This document shows, one piece after another, positions 1 to 7,196 of a DNA stretch of 11,459 nucleotides. The DNA comes from an uncultured beta proteobacterium (GTDB lineage Bacteria > Pseudomonadota > Gammaproteobacteria > Burkholderiales > Burkholderiaceae): positions 1-11,459 of the forward strand of contig CAJARE010000125.1 of the NCBI GenBank assembly GCA_903944255.1, given 5' to 3'. A program made the translations under genes and the position numbers. How positions within the stretch are numbered: the first letter of the stretch is position 1; every line of letters begins with the position of its first letter. The notes beneath the pieces were generated by a model. The model worked only from the letters and a program-made list of their open reading frames with translations. It was not told the DNA's origin and ran no database searches.

Positions 1-33
1 AGGGTAGCTGCTAAGCATGCCATTACCTTAATT

Positions 34-219
34 GGTAATCCCTGTTAATTTACATCCAAAACTGATCCAATTAATGCCTTAATTTGCATCAAATATTGAC
101 CCAGCATCTGCTCAATACAGGCTGACAGTTAAAGGCAATCTCTTCCTTTAGGCGGATCATCATTTGCTGCAAAGGGCGGGTCAGTTTTGGATGCAAATTA
201 ACAGGGTGAGGGGATTACC
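34..219. mobile_element. Internally deleted IS21-family-like remnant (MITE-like), no transposase
   Basis: Two related repeats stand at each end. On the left, 43-68 and 77-102 are direct copies of a motif reading TTAATTTxCATC then CTGAyCC or a close variant. On the right, 178-203 is the inverse of the first copy (24 of 26 positions agree by eye) and 154-173 is a poorer inverse copy (about 14 of 20). The core starts with TG at 43 and ends with CA at 203. Paired terminal repeats and TG...CA ends are known for IS21-family elements. Only about 50 bp lie between the repeat pairs, so no istA or istB gene can be present. A 9-bp inverted repeat (GGTAATCCC at 34-42, GGGATTACC at 211-219) lies outside the TG/CA ends, so the true boundaries are uncertain. 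I see no convincing target duplication next to the core; TAATTG at 29-34 and 225-230 is a weak candidate. The family assignment is from memory of the motif style. Confidence 0.55.
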
Positions 220-251
220 CGTAGTAATTGCGCAGATCAATGCTGCAGTGC

Positions 252-280
252 GTTAACAAATTTGTTGCAAATTTGTTAAC
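252..280. promoter_or_regulatory. Perfect inverted repeat, likely operator of the GntR regulator
   Basis: GTTAACAAATTTG (252-264) and CAAATTTGTTAAC (268-280) are perfect 13-bp inverted arms separated by TTG. The arm contains a smaller palindrome, AACAAATTTGTT (255-266). The repeat is AT-rich, lies about 50 bp before the regulator start and overlaps the -35 box of the promoter I assign. GntR-family dimers bind such inverted repeats and often repress their own operon, so this is the best operator candidate in the window. I found no second copy in the other intergenic gaps. Operator function and the identity of the binding protein are inferred. Confidence 0.65.
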
Positions 281-305
281 AATTTTATTTACTCTTTTGT
301 ACAAT
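276..305 (+). promoter_or_regulatory. Sigma-70-type promoter of the operon
   Basis: TTAACA (276-281, five of six to TTGACA) and TACAAT (300-305, five of six to TATAAT) are separated by 18 bp. Transcription would begin near 312, giving a leader of about 20 nt before the ATG at 332, with AGGAA at 320-324 as ribosome binding site. The -35 box falls in the right arm of the inverted repeat at 252-280, so a bound dimer would exclude RNA polymerase. This is the only good promoter I see before the gene block. Confidence 0.6.
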
Positions 306-331
306 AGGGTCTGTTTACTAGGAATCTTCGG

Positions 332-1060
332 ATGTCAATGCCTCGCAAGCCTCGTCAATCACAGTCTGTGAATAAGCCAAAAGAGATGGCTCGAAACAGC
401 CTGCGTACCAATGTAAACAATCAGGTTGTGAGCAGCGTGACGCAGGAGTTGCGACATTTGATAGCCACACAGGAGATACCCCCAGGATCAAAACTTAGCG
501 AAGTTTTCTTGTCTGAGAAGTACGGCATCTCGCGAAGTCGTGTTCGCGACGTGTTGAGCACCCTTGAGCAGCGCGGACTAGTCGAACGCATCCCCAATCG
601 CGGTGCCATTGTGGTTCGTCTGGAAATTTCACAGATTTTTGATCTGTACGAAGTACGCGAGGTTCTTGAGGGCTTATGTGTCCGCTTGGCAACTATTCGC
701 GGAGACTCAAAAAAGTGGCAAGCGTACCTAAAGGAATTTAATGGTCACCTTGAGAAATTTGTCAAACAAGGTGATATAGATCAATACATCGCTGCCTACG
801 AGAGATTCCATGCGGACGTGGTTGCATCCACTGGAAATCAGATTTTGGCGGAAATTCTTGACGGCATCTTTGAGCGCACGCAGACGGTCATACGTCGCAC
901 GATTATCCTGCCAGGTAGGGCCACTCAAGGTTTGAAACAACACCAAGCTGTGTTGGCAGCAATGTGTGAGCCCAACCCGGAAAAAGCAGAACAAGCGCGC
1001 AGGGAAACCCTGCGCAGCGCCAAGTCATATATAGAGCGCTATCAAAAGTACATCCTTTAA
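332..1060 (+). CDS. GntR-family transcriptional regulator, FadR/FCD subfamily
   Basis: This 242-residue protein is a likely ligand-responsive repressor of the operon. After a basic tail of about 30 residues, residues 32-97 form a GntR winged helix: IPPGSKLSE, then LSEKYGISRSRVRDVLSTLE as the recognition-helix region, then RGLVERIPNRGAIV as the wing. Residues 103-235 match the all-helical FCD ligand domain, with FH at 159-160, STGN just after it, and H204. Two positions that normally complete the FCD metal site look substituted: Tyr156 for the usual Asp four residues before the first His, and Thr226 for the last His. The start at 332 has AGGAA seven bases upstream; ATG 338 is spaced worse. The CoA-transferase gene begins 10 nt downstream. 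FCD regulators commonly sense organic acids or acyl-CoAs, so the inducer is probably the substrate or its CoA ester (inference). Confidence 0.9.
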   Translation: MSMPRKPRQSQSVNKPKEMARNSLRTNVNNQVVSSVTQELRHLIATQEIPPGSKLSEVFLSEKYGISRSRVRDVLSTLEQRGLVERIPNRGAIVVRLEISQIFDLYEVREVLEGLCVRLATIRGDSKKWQAYLKEFNGHLEKFVKQGDIDQYIAAYERFHADVVASTGNQILAEILDGIFERTQTVIRRTIILPGRATQGLKQHQAVLAAMCEPNPEKAEQARRETLRSAKSYIERYQKYIL

Positions 1061-1070
1061 CGGAATAAAT

Positions 1071-2309
1071 ATGAGTCCCATCAATGCAACGCAGCAATCA
1101 TTACATGGCATTACTGTGCTCGAATTGGGATCTACGGTGGCAGGTCCATTCTGTGGGCGGTTGTTAGCCGACTTTGGCGCTAAAGTCATCAAGGTAGAGC
1201 CTCCCGATGGCGACCCAGTGCGCTCGATGGGCAAGCGCAAGGATGGGGTTTCTCTTTATGCAGCGAGCATTTTTCGCAACAAAACCCTACTTTCGATTGA
1301 TTTGCGTATCCTGGAAGGACGAGAGATTGCAAAAAAATTAGCTTTAAAGGCGGATATCGTGATTGAAAACTTCAAGCCTGGCACCTTGGAGAAATGGGGA
1401 CTGGGCTATGAGGATCTGCGAAAAGAAAACCCGGGTCTGATCATGGTTCGAATTAGCGGTTTCGGGCAGGATGGACCATATAAAGATCGCGCCGGTTACG
1501 GTGTGATCTGCGAGGCCATGAGTGGGCTAAGACACCTCACAGGCGATCCCGACCGCCCACCAGGCAGGATCGCTGTTTCGATGACTGACTACATAACGGG
1601 TCTTTATGCAGCATACGGTGCGATGAACGCGTTGATCGTACGAGGAAAAACTGGCATGGGCCAATGCATAGATGCTGCCCTGTATGAATGCGCCTTCAGC
1701 TTCATGGAGCCTTGGATTTCGGCGTATGATAAATTAGGTCATATTGCCAATCGTTGCGGCTCCCGCCTCCCAGAGAGCACCCCAAATAATCTGTATCCAA
1801 CGCAAGACGGGCAGCATATTCACATCACGGCGATGGCTGATTCAGTATTCACGCGGCTGTGTAATTCCATGAACCGCCCCAAACTACTCCAAGACGAACG
1901 CTATAGAACCGCAATATCTCGCGGGCAGCACTTTGAATCACTCGATCACGAAATTGGCCTGTGGACAGGAAGTCACACTCTGGAAGAAATTGAAACTATT
2001 TTGCAATCAGCCAACGTGCCAGCAATGCGGATCTACACAATTGAAGATATCTTTAATGACCCGCATTATGAGGCGCGCGGTTCAATTCAACATGTTGCCG
2101 ACGAGCAGCTCGGTTCGGTCGCCATGGCGGAGGTTGTACCGCGACTTTCCGCAACGCCGGGCAAGATTAAGCACACCGGTGGATGGGTTGGTGAGAGCAC
2201 TCGAGCCACGCTGTCTGCCGAACTAGGCCTCAGTGACACGGAGCTCGATCGTCTTGAGTCACAAGGTGTCATTTATGACCGATCTGAGGCCAAGAGGCCT
2301 CACTTTTAG
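1071..2309 (+). CDS. CaiB/BaiF-type (class III) CoA-transferase
   Basis: This 412-residue protein has the usual length for the family, which moves CoA from an acyl-CoA donor to a carboxylic acid through an aspartyl-CoA anhydride intermediate. The N-terminus carries the typical block VLELGSTVAGPFCGRLLADF and KVEPPDGDP (residues 17-49), followed by DIVIENFKPG (95-104) and the RISGFGQDGPY loop (127-137). Asp173 in MTDYITGLYA is in the place of the catalytic Asp (Asp169 in formyl-CoA transferase). TGMGQCIDAALYE (194-206) and VPAMRI near 316-321 are also characteristic. The start follows the regulator stop by 10 nt, with a weak GGA six bases upstream. With no CoA ligase in the cluster, this enzyme is the likely activating step for the acid delivered by the ABC importer. 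The donor could be succinyl-CoA or the carboxylated product itself; acceptor and donor cannot be read from the sequence. Confidence 0.9.
   Translation: MSPINATQQSLHGITVLELGSTVAGPFCGRLLADFGAKVIKVEPPDGDPVRSMGKRKDGVSLYAASIFRNKTLLSIDLRILEGREIAKKLALKADIVIENFKPGTLEKWGLGYEDLRKENPGLIMVRISGFGQDGPYKDRAGYGVICEAMSGLRHLTGDPDRPPGRIAVSMTDYITGLYAAYGAMNALIVRGKTGMGQCIDAALYECAFSFMEPWISAYDKLGHIANRCGSRLPESTPNNLYPTQDGQHIHITAMADSVFTRLCNSMNRPKLLQDERYRTAISRGQHFESLDHEIGLWTGSHTLEEIETILQSANVPAMRIYTIEDIFNDPHYEARGSIQHVADEQLGSVAMAEVVPRLSATPGKIKHTGGWVGESTRATLSAELGLSDTELDRLESQGVIYDRSEAKRPHF
2285..2307 (+). terminator. Hairpin with short T-run overlapping the CoA-transferase stop, possible attenuator
   Basis: TGAGGCC (2285-2291), loop AAGA (2292-2295) and GGCCTCA (2296-2302) form a perfect 7-bp GC-rich stem with a tetraloop. 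CTTTT follows at 2303-2307, and the TAG stop codon is 2307-2309. The shape is that of a Rho-independent terminator with a short T-run. Because it lies in the last codons, ribosomes finishing the gene could disrupt it, so it would terminate only part of the transcripts or protect the 3' end of an upstream mRNA. The carboxylase genes downstream have no convincing promoter of their own in the 56-nt gap. Confidence 0.4.
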
Positions 2310-2365
2310 AACGTCGATTTTATTGAATACAGATTTTGACAAAGTTTAAAAATTAAGGGTTGTAA

Positions 2366-3883
2366 ATGTATCAAGAATTCATCACAAGAAAAGAAAAAGC
2401 ACTGCAAATGGGCGGCTCGGAAAAGCTGGCTAAACGCAAGGCTATGGGGTTTCTCAACGCTCGCGAACGTATTGACGTTTTGTTGGATCAAGGATCGTTT
2501 CTAGAGTCAGGACTATTTACAACGTCGTCTTTGCCAAGCGCCAAGGACAAGTCTCCTTGTGATGGAAAAGTAGCTGGATTTGGAAAAATCGACGGCCGTC
2601 GTGTTGCGATCGTATCAAACGATTTCACTGTGTTTGGCGCATCAAGTGGGGCCATCAACGGCAAGAAAATTGGGCACATAAAGAAAACAGCTACGCAGCG
2701 GGGCATTCCTTTAATTTTTCTTGGCGAGTCCTCGGGTGCAAGAATGCCTGACCACATGGGCTCGGCTGGTATGGGTTCATTACTGGGCAACGATGGAACT
2801 CAGTATCGCCGTACGCGTGAAATCCCATGGGTATCGGCCACGCTTGGGATGTCCTATGGTTCCTCTTCTTGGTACTCAGTCATGTCCGATTTCAACGTGA
2901 TGCGCAAAGGGGCTATTCTTGCCGTCTCAAGTCCAATCCTTGCATCCATGGCCATTAGCGAGGATGTGGATCCTGAAGCGTTGGGTGGCTGGCGTTTGCA
3001 CGCTGAGGTGACCGGCTTCGCCGATATGATCGTTGACTCCGACGAAGAAGCCTTAGATGCAATCCGGCGGTTTTTGAGTTATCTCCCAGCACACCACCAG
3101 GAATCAGCGCCAAGAACCATCTTGCCTGATGGGTCAGATCTTGCGGTTCAGGATATCGCGAGCTTGGTGCCTGAAAGCCGCACCCAAGTCTACGATGTCC
3201 GAAAGGTTATTCGAGCCATAGTCGATAAGGATTCCTTTTTTGAATTGAAGGCACGCTTTGGCAAGACTGCAGTAACGGGTCTGGCGCGTTTGGACGGAAA
3301 GTCTGTAGGGTTTATCGCTAACAACCCGATGCACAAGGGAGGCGCAGTCGACACTGACGCCTGCGACAAGATCACCAAATTTATTGTAATGTGCGATTCA
3401 TTCAACATCCCCCTAGTTTTTCTGGTGGACACGCCAGGCTTCGTGATTGGCACAGAAGCTGAAAAGCGTCGCGCGCCTGGAAAAATCATGAATTTCATGA
3501 ATGCACTGTCACTGGTAACAGTACCCAAAATATCTATCCTACTTCGCAAAAGTTACGGCCAAGCTTACCTGAACATGGGCGGGGGCAAAAACTCAGACGA
3601 GTTTGCAGCATGGCCGACCGCAGAGGTGAGCTTCATGGACGCACAATTTGCCGTCAAGATTGTGCATGGGCTTTCACCGAGTGATCCTGGCTTTGACGAG
3701 GCCCTTGCACAAATGAACAAGGCCAATTCCGTTTGGGATATTGCAGCAATCTACGCTGTACAAACAGTCATCTTACCGTCCGAGACGCGTTCGTTTTTAA
3801 AGGAAATGCTTGATATCCACTCCCTTCGACTCACCAATGGCATAGGTGAGCACTTGATGCGGGCCTGGCCAACAAGTTATTAA
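2366..3883 (+). CDS. Acyl-CoA carboxylase, carboxyltransferase subunit 1
   Basis: This 505-residue protein has the length and two-domain crotonase-like layout of PccB/MccB-type carboxyltransferases, which move the carboxyl group from carboxybiotin to an acyl-CoA. The N-domain has AKRKAMGFLNARERIDVLLD (22-41), NDFTVFGASSGA (85-96) and GESSGARMP (120-128, where propionyl-CoA carboxylase has DSGGARI). The C-domain has FIANNPMHKGGAVD (316-329), VDTPGFVIGTEAE (354-366) and RKSYGQAY. At the oxyanion-hole position usually written AGGA, this chain reads YGSS (164-167), so the second Gly is Ser. AAGGG lies six bases before the ATG. A second, different CT chain is encoded at 5515, which suggests a heteromeric CT. 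The acceptor is unknown; propionyl-, methylcrotonyl- or an unusual acyl-CoA are all possible. Confidence 0.88.
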   Translation: MYQEFITRKEKALQMGGSEKLAKRKAMGFLNARERIDVLLDQGSFLESGLFTTSSLPSAKDKSPCDGKVAGFGKIDGRRVAIVSNDFTVFGASSGAINGKKIGHIKKTATQRGIPLIFLGESSGARMPDHMGSAGMGSLLGNDGTQYRRTREIPWVSATLGMSYGSSSWYSVMSDFNVMRKGAILAVSSPILASMAISEDVDPEALGGWRLHAEVTGFADMIVDSDEEALDAIRRFLSYLPAHHQESAPRTILPDGSDLAVQDIASLVPESRTQVYDVRKVIRAIVDKDSFFELKARFGKTAVTGLARLDGKSVGFIANNPMHKGGAVDTDACDKITKFIVMCDSFNIPLVFLVDTPGFVIGTEAEKRRAPGKIMNFMNALSLVTVPKISILLRKSYGQAYLNMGGGKNSDEFAAWPTAEVSFMDAQFAVKIVHGLSPSDPGFDEALAQMNKANSVWDIAAIYAVQTVILPSETRSFLKEMLDIHSLRLTNGIGEHLMRAWPTSY

Positions 3884-3887
3884 CACC

Positions 3888-5276
3888 ATGAATAAACCCA
3901 AAGTTCTCGTTGCTAACCGATCGGCAGTCGCTGCCCGAGTAATCCGAACACTCAATCAAATGGGTGTGGACTCTGTGGCTGTCTATTCAGATGCTGATCG
4001 GGATGCACCCTATCTTGAGGTGGCTACGCAAACGTATGGACTCGGTGAGCCTGCTGCCGTTAAGAGCTATCTGAACCAAGATGCGCTACTTGAGGCAATG
4101 AAAAAGACCGGTGCGAACGCTTTGCATCCAGGCTACGGATTTTTGTCCGAGAATGCCGGCTTCGCACAACGCTTAATTGACGCTGGCCATACGTTTATTG
4201 GGCCTAGTCCTGACTGGATTAGAAAGATGGGCCATAAGACGAAGGCGCGTGAATTCGCAGCTGCTGCCGGATGGCCGGTTGGTTCTGGAAGCGACTTATT
4301 GCCACCAGACAGCGAAACGATCATCGCGATGGCTCGTCAAATTGGATACCCTGTGATTGTCAAGCCAGCTGAGGGGGGTGGCGGTATCGGTATGCTCGTA
4401 GCTCATGATGACAACCAACTTCTGGAGGCAGTTGATCGTGCTGGCTCCATGGCACAGCGAGGATTTGGCAACAAGGCGCTTTATCTCGAATCGCTGTGTA
4501 TCGAACCTCGCCACATCGAGTTTCAAGTCGTTGGTGACAAGTATGGTGACCTCAGAGTGCTTTACGAGCGTGACTGCTCTATTCAGCGGCGCCATCAGAA
4601 AATAATTGAAGAAGCTATTGCACCAGGTATTGAGCGTTCATTGATTGAGCAGCAATGCGCCCAGATTGAACACGGATTGCGCAACCTAGGCTACGACAGT
4701 CTCGGCACCATTGAGATGTTGAGGGGAAGCGCAGGAGACTTTAGGTTTCTGGAGATGAACACTCGGCTGCAAGTCGAACACGGCGTGACCGAAGAAATCT
4801 TGGATGTTGATTTAGTTCGTACCCAAGTACTGATAGCCTTTGGTGAAAAGCTAGCCACCGCCCTACCAGCGCTAGGATCCCCGTCGGGGCATGCAATCCA
4901 GCTAAGAATCTATGCTGAAGACTCCAAACGCTTTTACCCTTCACCAGGCAAGTTGCAGGCTTTCAAATTACCTGCACTCGAAGGCGTTCGGGTCGAGACG
5001 GGGTATAGGGAAGGGATGGACGTCACGCCTTACTACGATCCATTACTGGCCAAAATCATTGCACATGCCCCAACCCGCGACTTGGCCATTGCGCAATTGA
5101 TGCGTGCACTCGATGCGACCACGATCAGCGGCGTGTCAACCAATATCGAAGCGCTACGACAGATTCTTCAGTCCTCTGGTTTTGCGCGGGGGTCTGTTCA
5201 TACAGGCCTGGCGCTCGAAGTGATTCAAGCAGCAAACAAGAATAGCACTCCCCAAAAATCAGCGACTATTCATTAA
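3888..5276 (+). CDS. Biotin carboxylase subunit of acyl-CoA carboxylase
   Basis: This 462-residue ATP-grasp enzyme carboxylates biotin on the carrier protein with ATP and bicarbonate. Its length is that of stand-alone AccC, and it has no fused BCCP domain. Visible motifs are LVANRSAVAARVIR (7-20), HPGYGFLSENAGFA (80-93), KPAEGGGGIGM (159-169, glycine-rich ATP loop), ERDCSIQRRHQKIIEEA (227-243, with Lys238 at the same number as in E. coli AccC) and EMNTRLQVEHGVTEE (289-303, with the Glu, Asn, Arg, Gln and Glu catalytic positions kept). R340 in QLRIYAED fits the catalytic Arg. Two departures from the common pattern are Ile where Lys/Arg usually follows GGGG, and Gly where Pro usually follows QVEH. 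The gene starts 4 nt after subunit 1 with no clear Shine-Dalgarno, so translation is probably coupled. Confidence 0.92.
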   Translation: MNKPKVLVANRSAVAARVIRTLNQMGVDSVAVYSDADRDAPYLEVATQTYGLGEPAAVKSYLNQDALLEAMKKTGANALHPGYGFLSENAGFAQRLIDAGHTFIGPSPDWIRKMGHKTKAREFAAAAGWPVGSGSDLLPPDSETIIAMARQIGYPVIVKPAEGGGGIGMLVAHDDNQLLEAVDRAGSMAQRGFGNKALYLESLCIEPRHIEFQVVGDKYGDLRVLYERDCSIQRRHQKIIEEAIAPGIERSLIEQQCAQIEHGLRNLGYDSLGTIEMLRGSAGDFRFLEMNTRLQVEHGVTEEILDVDLVRTQVLIAFGEKLATALPALGSPSGHAIQLRIYAEDSKRFYPSPGKLQAFKLPALEGVRVETGYREGMDVTPYYDPLLAKIIAHAPTRDLAIAQLMRALDATTISGVSTNIEALRQILQSSGFARGSVHTGLALEVIQAANKNSTPQKSATIH

Positions 5277-5294
5277 CTTACTAAAGGATTAAAC

Positions 5295-5510
5295 ATGGCT
5301 GAACAGCTCAAATCAGAAGTCACTGGATCTGTCTGGAAGATTGTCGCTGCAGTAGGTGACGATATTGCGCCAGGCGATAGCATCATAATCATTGAGTCTA
5401 TGAAAATGGAAATACCTTTGGTGTGCGAGGACGGAGGCAAACTGCTGGCTTTGCACGTCAAGGAAGGGGACTCAGTTGCCGAAGGGCAGGTTCTGGCAGA
5501 TATTGGTTAA
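5295..5510 (+). CDS. Biotin carboxyl carrier protein, minimal stand-alone biotinyl domain
   Basis: This 71-residue protein is a single biotinyl/lipoyl-attachment domain. It carries biotin between the biotin carboxylase and the carboxyltransferase. The hairpin ESMKME (34-39) places the biotin on Lys37. On either side are the two half-repeats GSVWKIVAAVGDDIAPGDSI and GKLLALHVKEGDSVAEGQVL, each with the Gly-Asp-x-(I/V) turn typical of this fold. It lacks the N-terminal extension and Pro/Ala linker of AccB-type carriers, so it must dock through the domain alone. AAAGGA six bases before the ATG is one of the better ribosome binding sites in the cluster, as suits a small subunit needed in quantity. 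The biotin protein ligase is not in this window and would have to be encoded elsewhere. Confidence 0.93.
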   Translation: MAEQLKSEVTGSVWKIVAAVGDDIAPGDSIIIIESMKMEIPLVCEDGGKLLALHVKEGDSVAEGQVLADIG

Positions 5511-5514
5511 GCTC

Positions 5515-7119
5515 ATGAACTCTGTGAATACAAACCCTGCCGCCCAAGACGATTTAGACGACTGGTCAGTTGAGTTGGCTGAACTGCAGCAACGCCGTGC
5601 GCTTTCCCAGGCTCTTGGAGGGGAAGAGTCGATCGAGCGGCATCATACCAACGGCCGAAAGACCATTCGCGAGCGCCTTAATGGTGTACTGGATCAAGAA
5701 AGTTTTCAGGAGGTTGGTACACTCACTGGAAAAAGTGAGCGCAAGAACGGCAAGCTCGAGCGTTTTACACCCGCACCTTATGTTTGCGGGCTGGGTGAAA
5801 TATGGGGTCGGCCTGTTGCCATAGGCGGGGAGGATTTCACAGTCAAGGGTGGGGTTAGCTGGAGCGGTGACCGTAAAAAAGGCGGTCAAGGTGGTTTCAT
5901 CGAAGATCTGGCTCATGACTACAGAATCCCCTTAATCAACCTTATCGATGGCGCGGGTGGCAGTGTGACGTCGATTTTGCGTAGAGGCCACTCAGTATTT
6001 CCCGGTGTACACGGTTTTGAACAATCTGTCCGGCTCCTTGGTGAAGTACCTGTCGTTTGTGCTGTCATGGGAACAGCTGCTGGTGGCCCTGCAGGGCGAG
6101 CCATTCTGTCACATTGGTCGGTTATGGTTAAGGAAACAAGCCAAGTTTTTGCGGCAGGTCCTCCAGTTGTTGCAAGATCACTTGGCCAGGAAATAACCAA
6201 GGAGGATCTCGGCGGGTCTGCAGTTGCCGTAGATCTAGCAGGAACAATTGACAACGTTGCTGCAAATGAAGAGGAATGCTGGGAAATGATTCGGCGATTT
6301 CTCAGTTATATGCCTCAGAACGTTTGGGAACTGCCCCCAGTAGGCGACCAATCTGATCCGCCAAACAGGTGCGAAGATGCTTTGGCGAGCATCATCCCTA
6401 AGAACAGGCGCAGACCCTACAACATGCGCAAATTGATCAACTTAATCGTGGACAAAGACTCAATCTTTGAGGTTGCTCCTACTTTTGGCAAGAGTGTGAT
6501 CACCACGTTAGCCCGCATGCATGGAAACGTAGTAGGCATCATCGCGAACAACCCTATGGTTTACGGCGGGGCAATGGATGCCAAATCAGCCCGAAAGCAA
6601 ACCCACTTCATCGATCTTTGCGACACATTCCACATACCAGTTGTATTTCTCGTGGATGTCCCCGGATTCATGGTCGGTAAAGACGCTGAGGCAGAAGCCA
6701 CCCTTCGTGAGGGTATGAAGTGCGTCTGCGCTGGCTTGCAAGCAACCATACCTATCTACACAGTGGTGGTGCGCAAGTGCTATGGCATGGCAGGTATGGG
6801 TGCTACTGACAAAAACGGACTAGACATGAAGATTGCCTGGCCGTCAGCCGAGTGGGGATCTCTGCCAGTTGAGGGGGGTGTGAGTGCTGCCTTTAAGCGC
6901 GAAATTGCAGCAGCCCAGAACCCAAAAGAACGCGAGCAGCAGATCGAGCGTGAGCTTCGCGAGCTAGCGTCCCCTTACCTAACTGCTGAATCTTTTGGCG
7001 TCGAGGAAATCATTAATCCGCGTGATACGCGGGCGTATTTATGCAGGCTTATAGAAGCCTCGAAATACAAAAGATTAACTTCGCTTGGGCCCAAGCCCAA
7101 GTATGGAGTTAGACCCTGA
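5515..7119 (+). CDS. Acyl-CoA carboxylase, carboxyltransferase subunit 2
   Basis: From the ATG at 5515 this is 534 residues and again a full two-domain PccB/MccB-type chain. The N-domain has HHTNGRKTIRERLNGVLDQ (43-61), GGEDFTVKGGVSW (104-116), LIDGAGGSV (143-151, replacing DSGGARI) and an intact oxyanion-hole pair in GTAAGGPAG (186-194, Gly190-Gly191). The C-domain has IIANNPMVYGGAMD, VDVPGFMVGKDAE (380-392) and RKCYGMAGMGA followed by AWPSAEWGSLPVEGG. It differs clearly from subunit 1, so it is not a recent duplicate. The start at 5515 lies 4 nt after the carrier stop. An in-frame TTG at 5476 would overlap the carrier gene and add 13 unlikely residues, and I reject it. Retention of the Gly pair here and its loss in subunit 1 suggest unequal roles in a mixed CT complex (inference). 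Confidence 0.88.
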   Translation: MNSVNTNPAAQDDLDDWSVELAELQQRRALSQALGGEESIERHHTNGRKTIRERLNGVLDQESFQEVGTLTGKSERKNGKLERFTPAPYVCGLGEIWGRPVAIGGEDFTVKGGVSWSGDRKKGGQGGFIEDLAHDYRIPLINLIDGAGGSVTSILRRGHSVFPGVHGFEQSVRLLGEVPVVCAVMGTAAGGPAGRAILSHWSVMVKETSQVFAAGPPVVARSLGQEITKEDLGGSAVAVDLAGTIDNVAANEEECWEMIRRFLSYMPQNVWELPPVGDQSDPPNRCEDALASIIPKNRRRPYNMRKLINLIVDKDSIFEVAPTFGKSVITTLARMHGNVVGIIANNPMVYGGAMDAKSARKQTHFIDLCDTFHIPVVFLVDVPGFMVGKDAEAEATLREGMKCVCAGLQATIPIYTVVVRKCYGMAGMGATDKNGLDMKIAWPSAEWGSLPVEGGVSAAFKREIAAAQNPKEREQQIERELRELASPYLTAESFGVEEIINPRDTRAYLCRLIEASKYKRLTSLGPKPKYGVRP

Positions 7120-7196
7120 CATAAAATAAATCCAGCCAGGGTATTAGTAAAGCGTTTAAAAGAGCGCTACCTTTTAATTTAATAGAGGAGACATTT

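Noticed and set aside
2336..2366. TTGACA as a -35 box for an internal promoter before carboxyltransferase subunit 1
   Set aside because: No acceptable -10 box lies at normal spacing; the only TGTAAA-like hexamer is 19 bp away and runs into the start codon.
5476..5514. In-frame upstream TTG start for carboxyltransferase subunit 2, preceded by AAGGAAGGGG
   Set aside because: It would overlap the conserved end of the carrier protein, and the added residues do not resemble a CT N-terminus. ATG 5515, four bases after the carrier stop, fits the operon spacing.
7084..7101. Palindrome CTTGGGCCCAAG followed by another CCCAAG near the end of carboxyltransferase subunit 2
   Set aside because: It lies in codons for a plausible Gly-Pro-Lys-Pro-Lys tail and has no T-run after it, so I do not call a terminator or a site.
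7147..7180. Bulged inverted repeat GTAAAGCG/CGCTAC followed by CTTTTAATTT in the 77-nt gap before the binding-protein gene
   Set aside because: The stem has only six pairs with a 2-nt bulge and a 10-nt loop, and the T-run is broken; too weak to call a terminator separating carboxylase and transporter genes.
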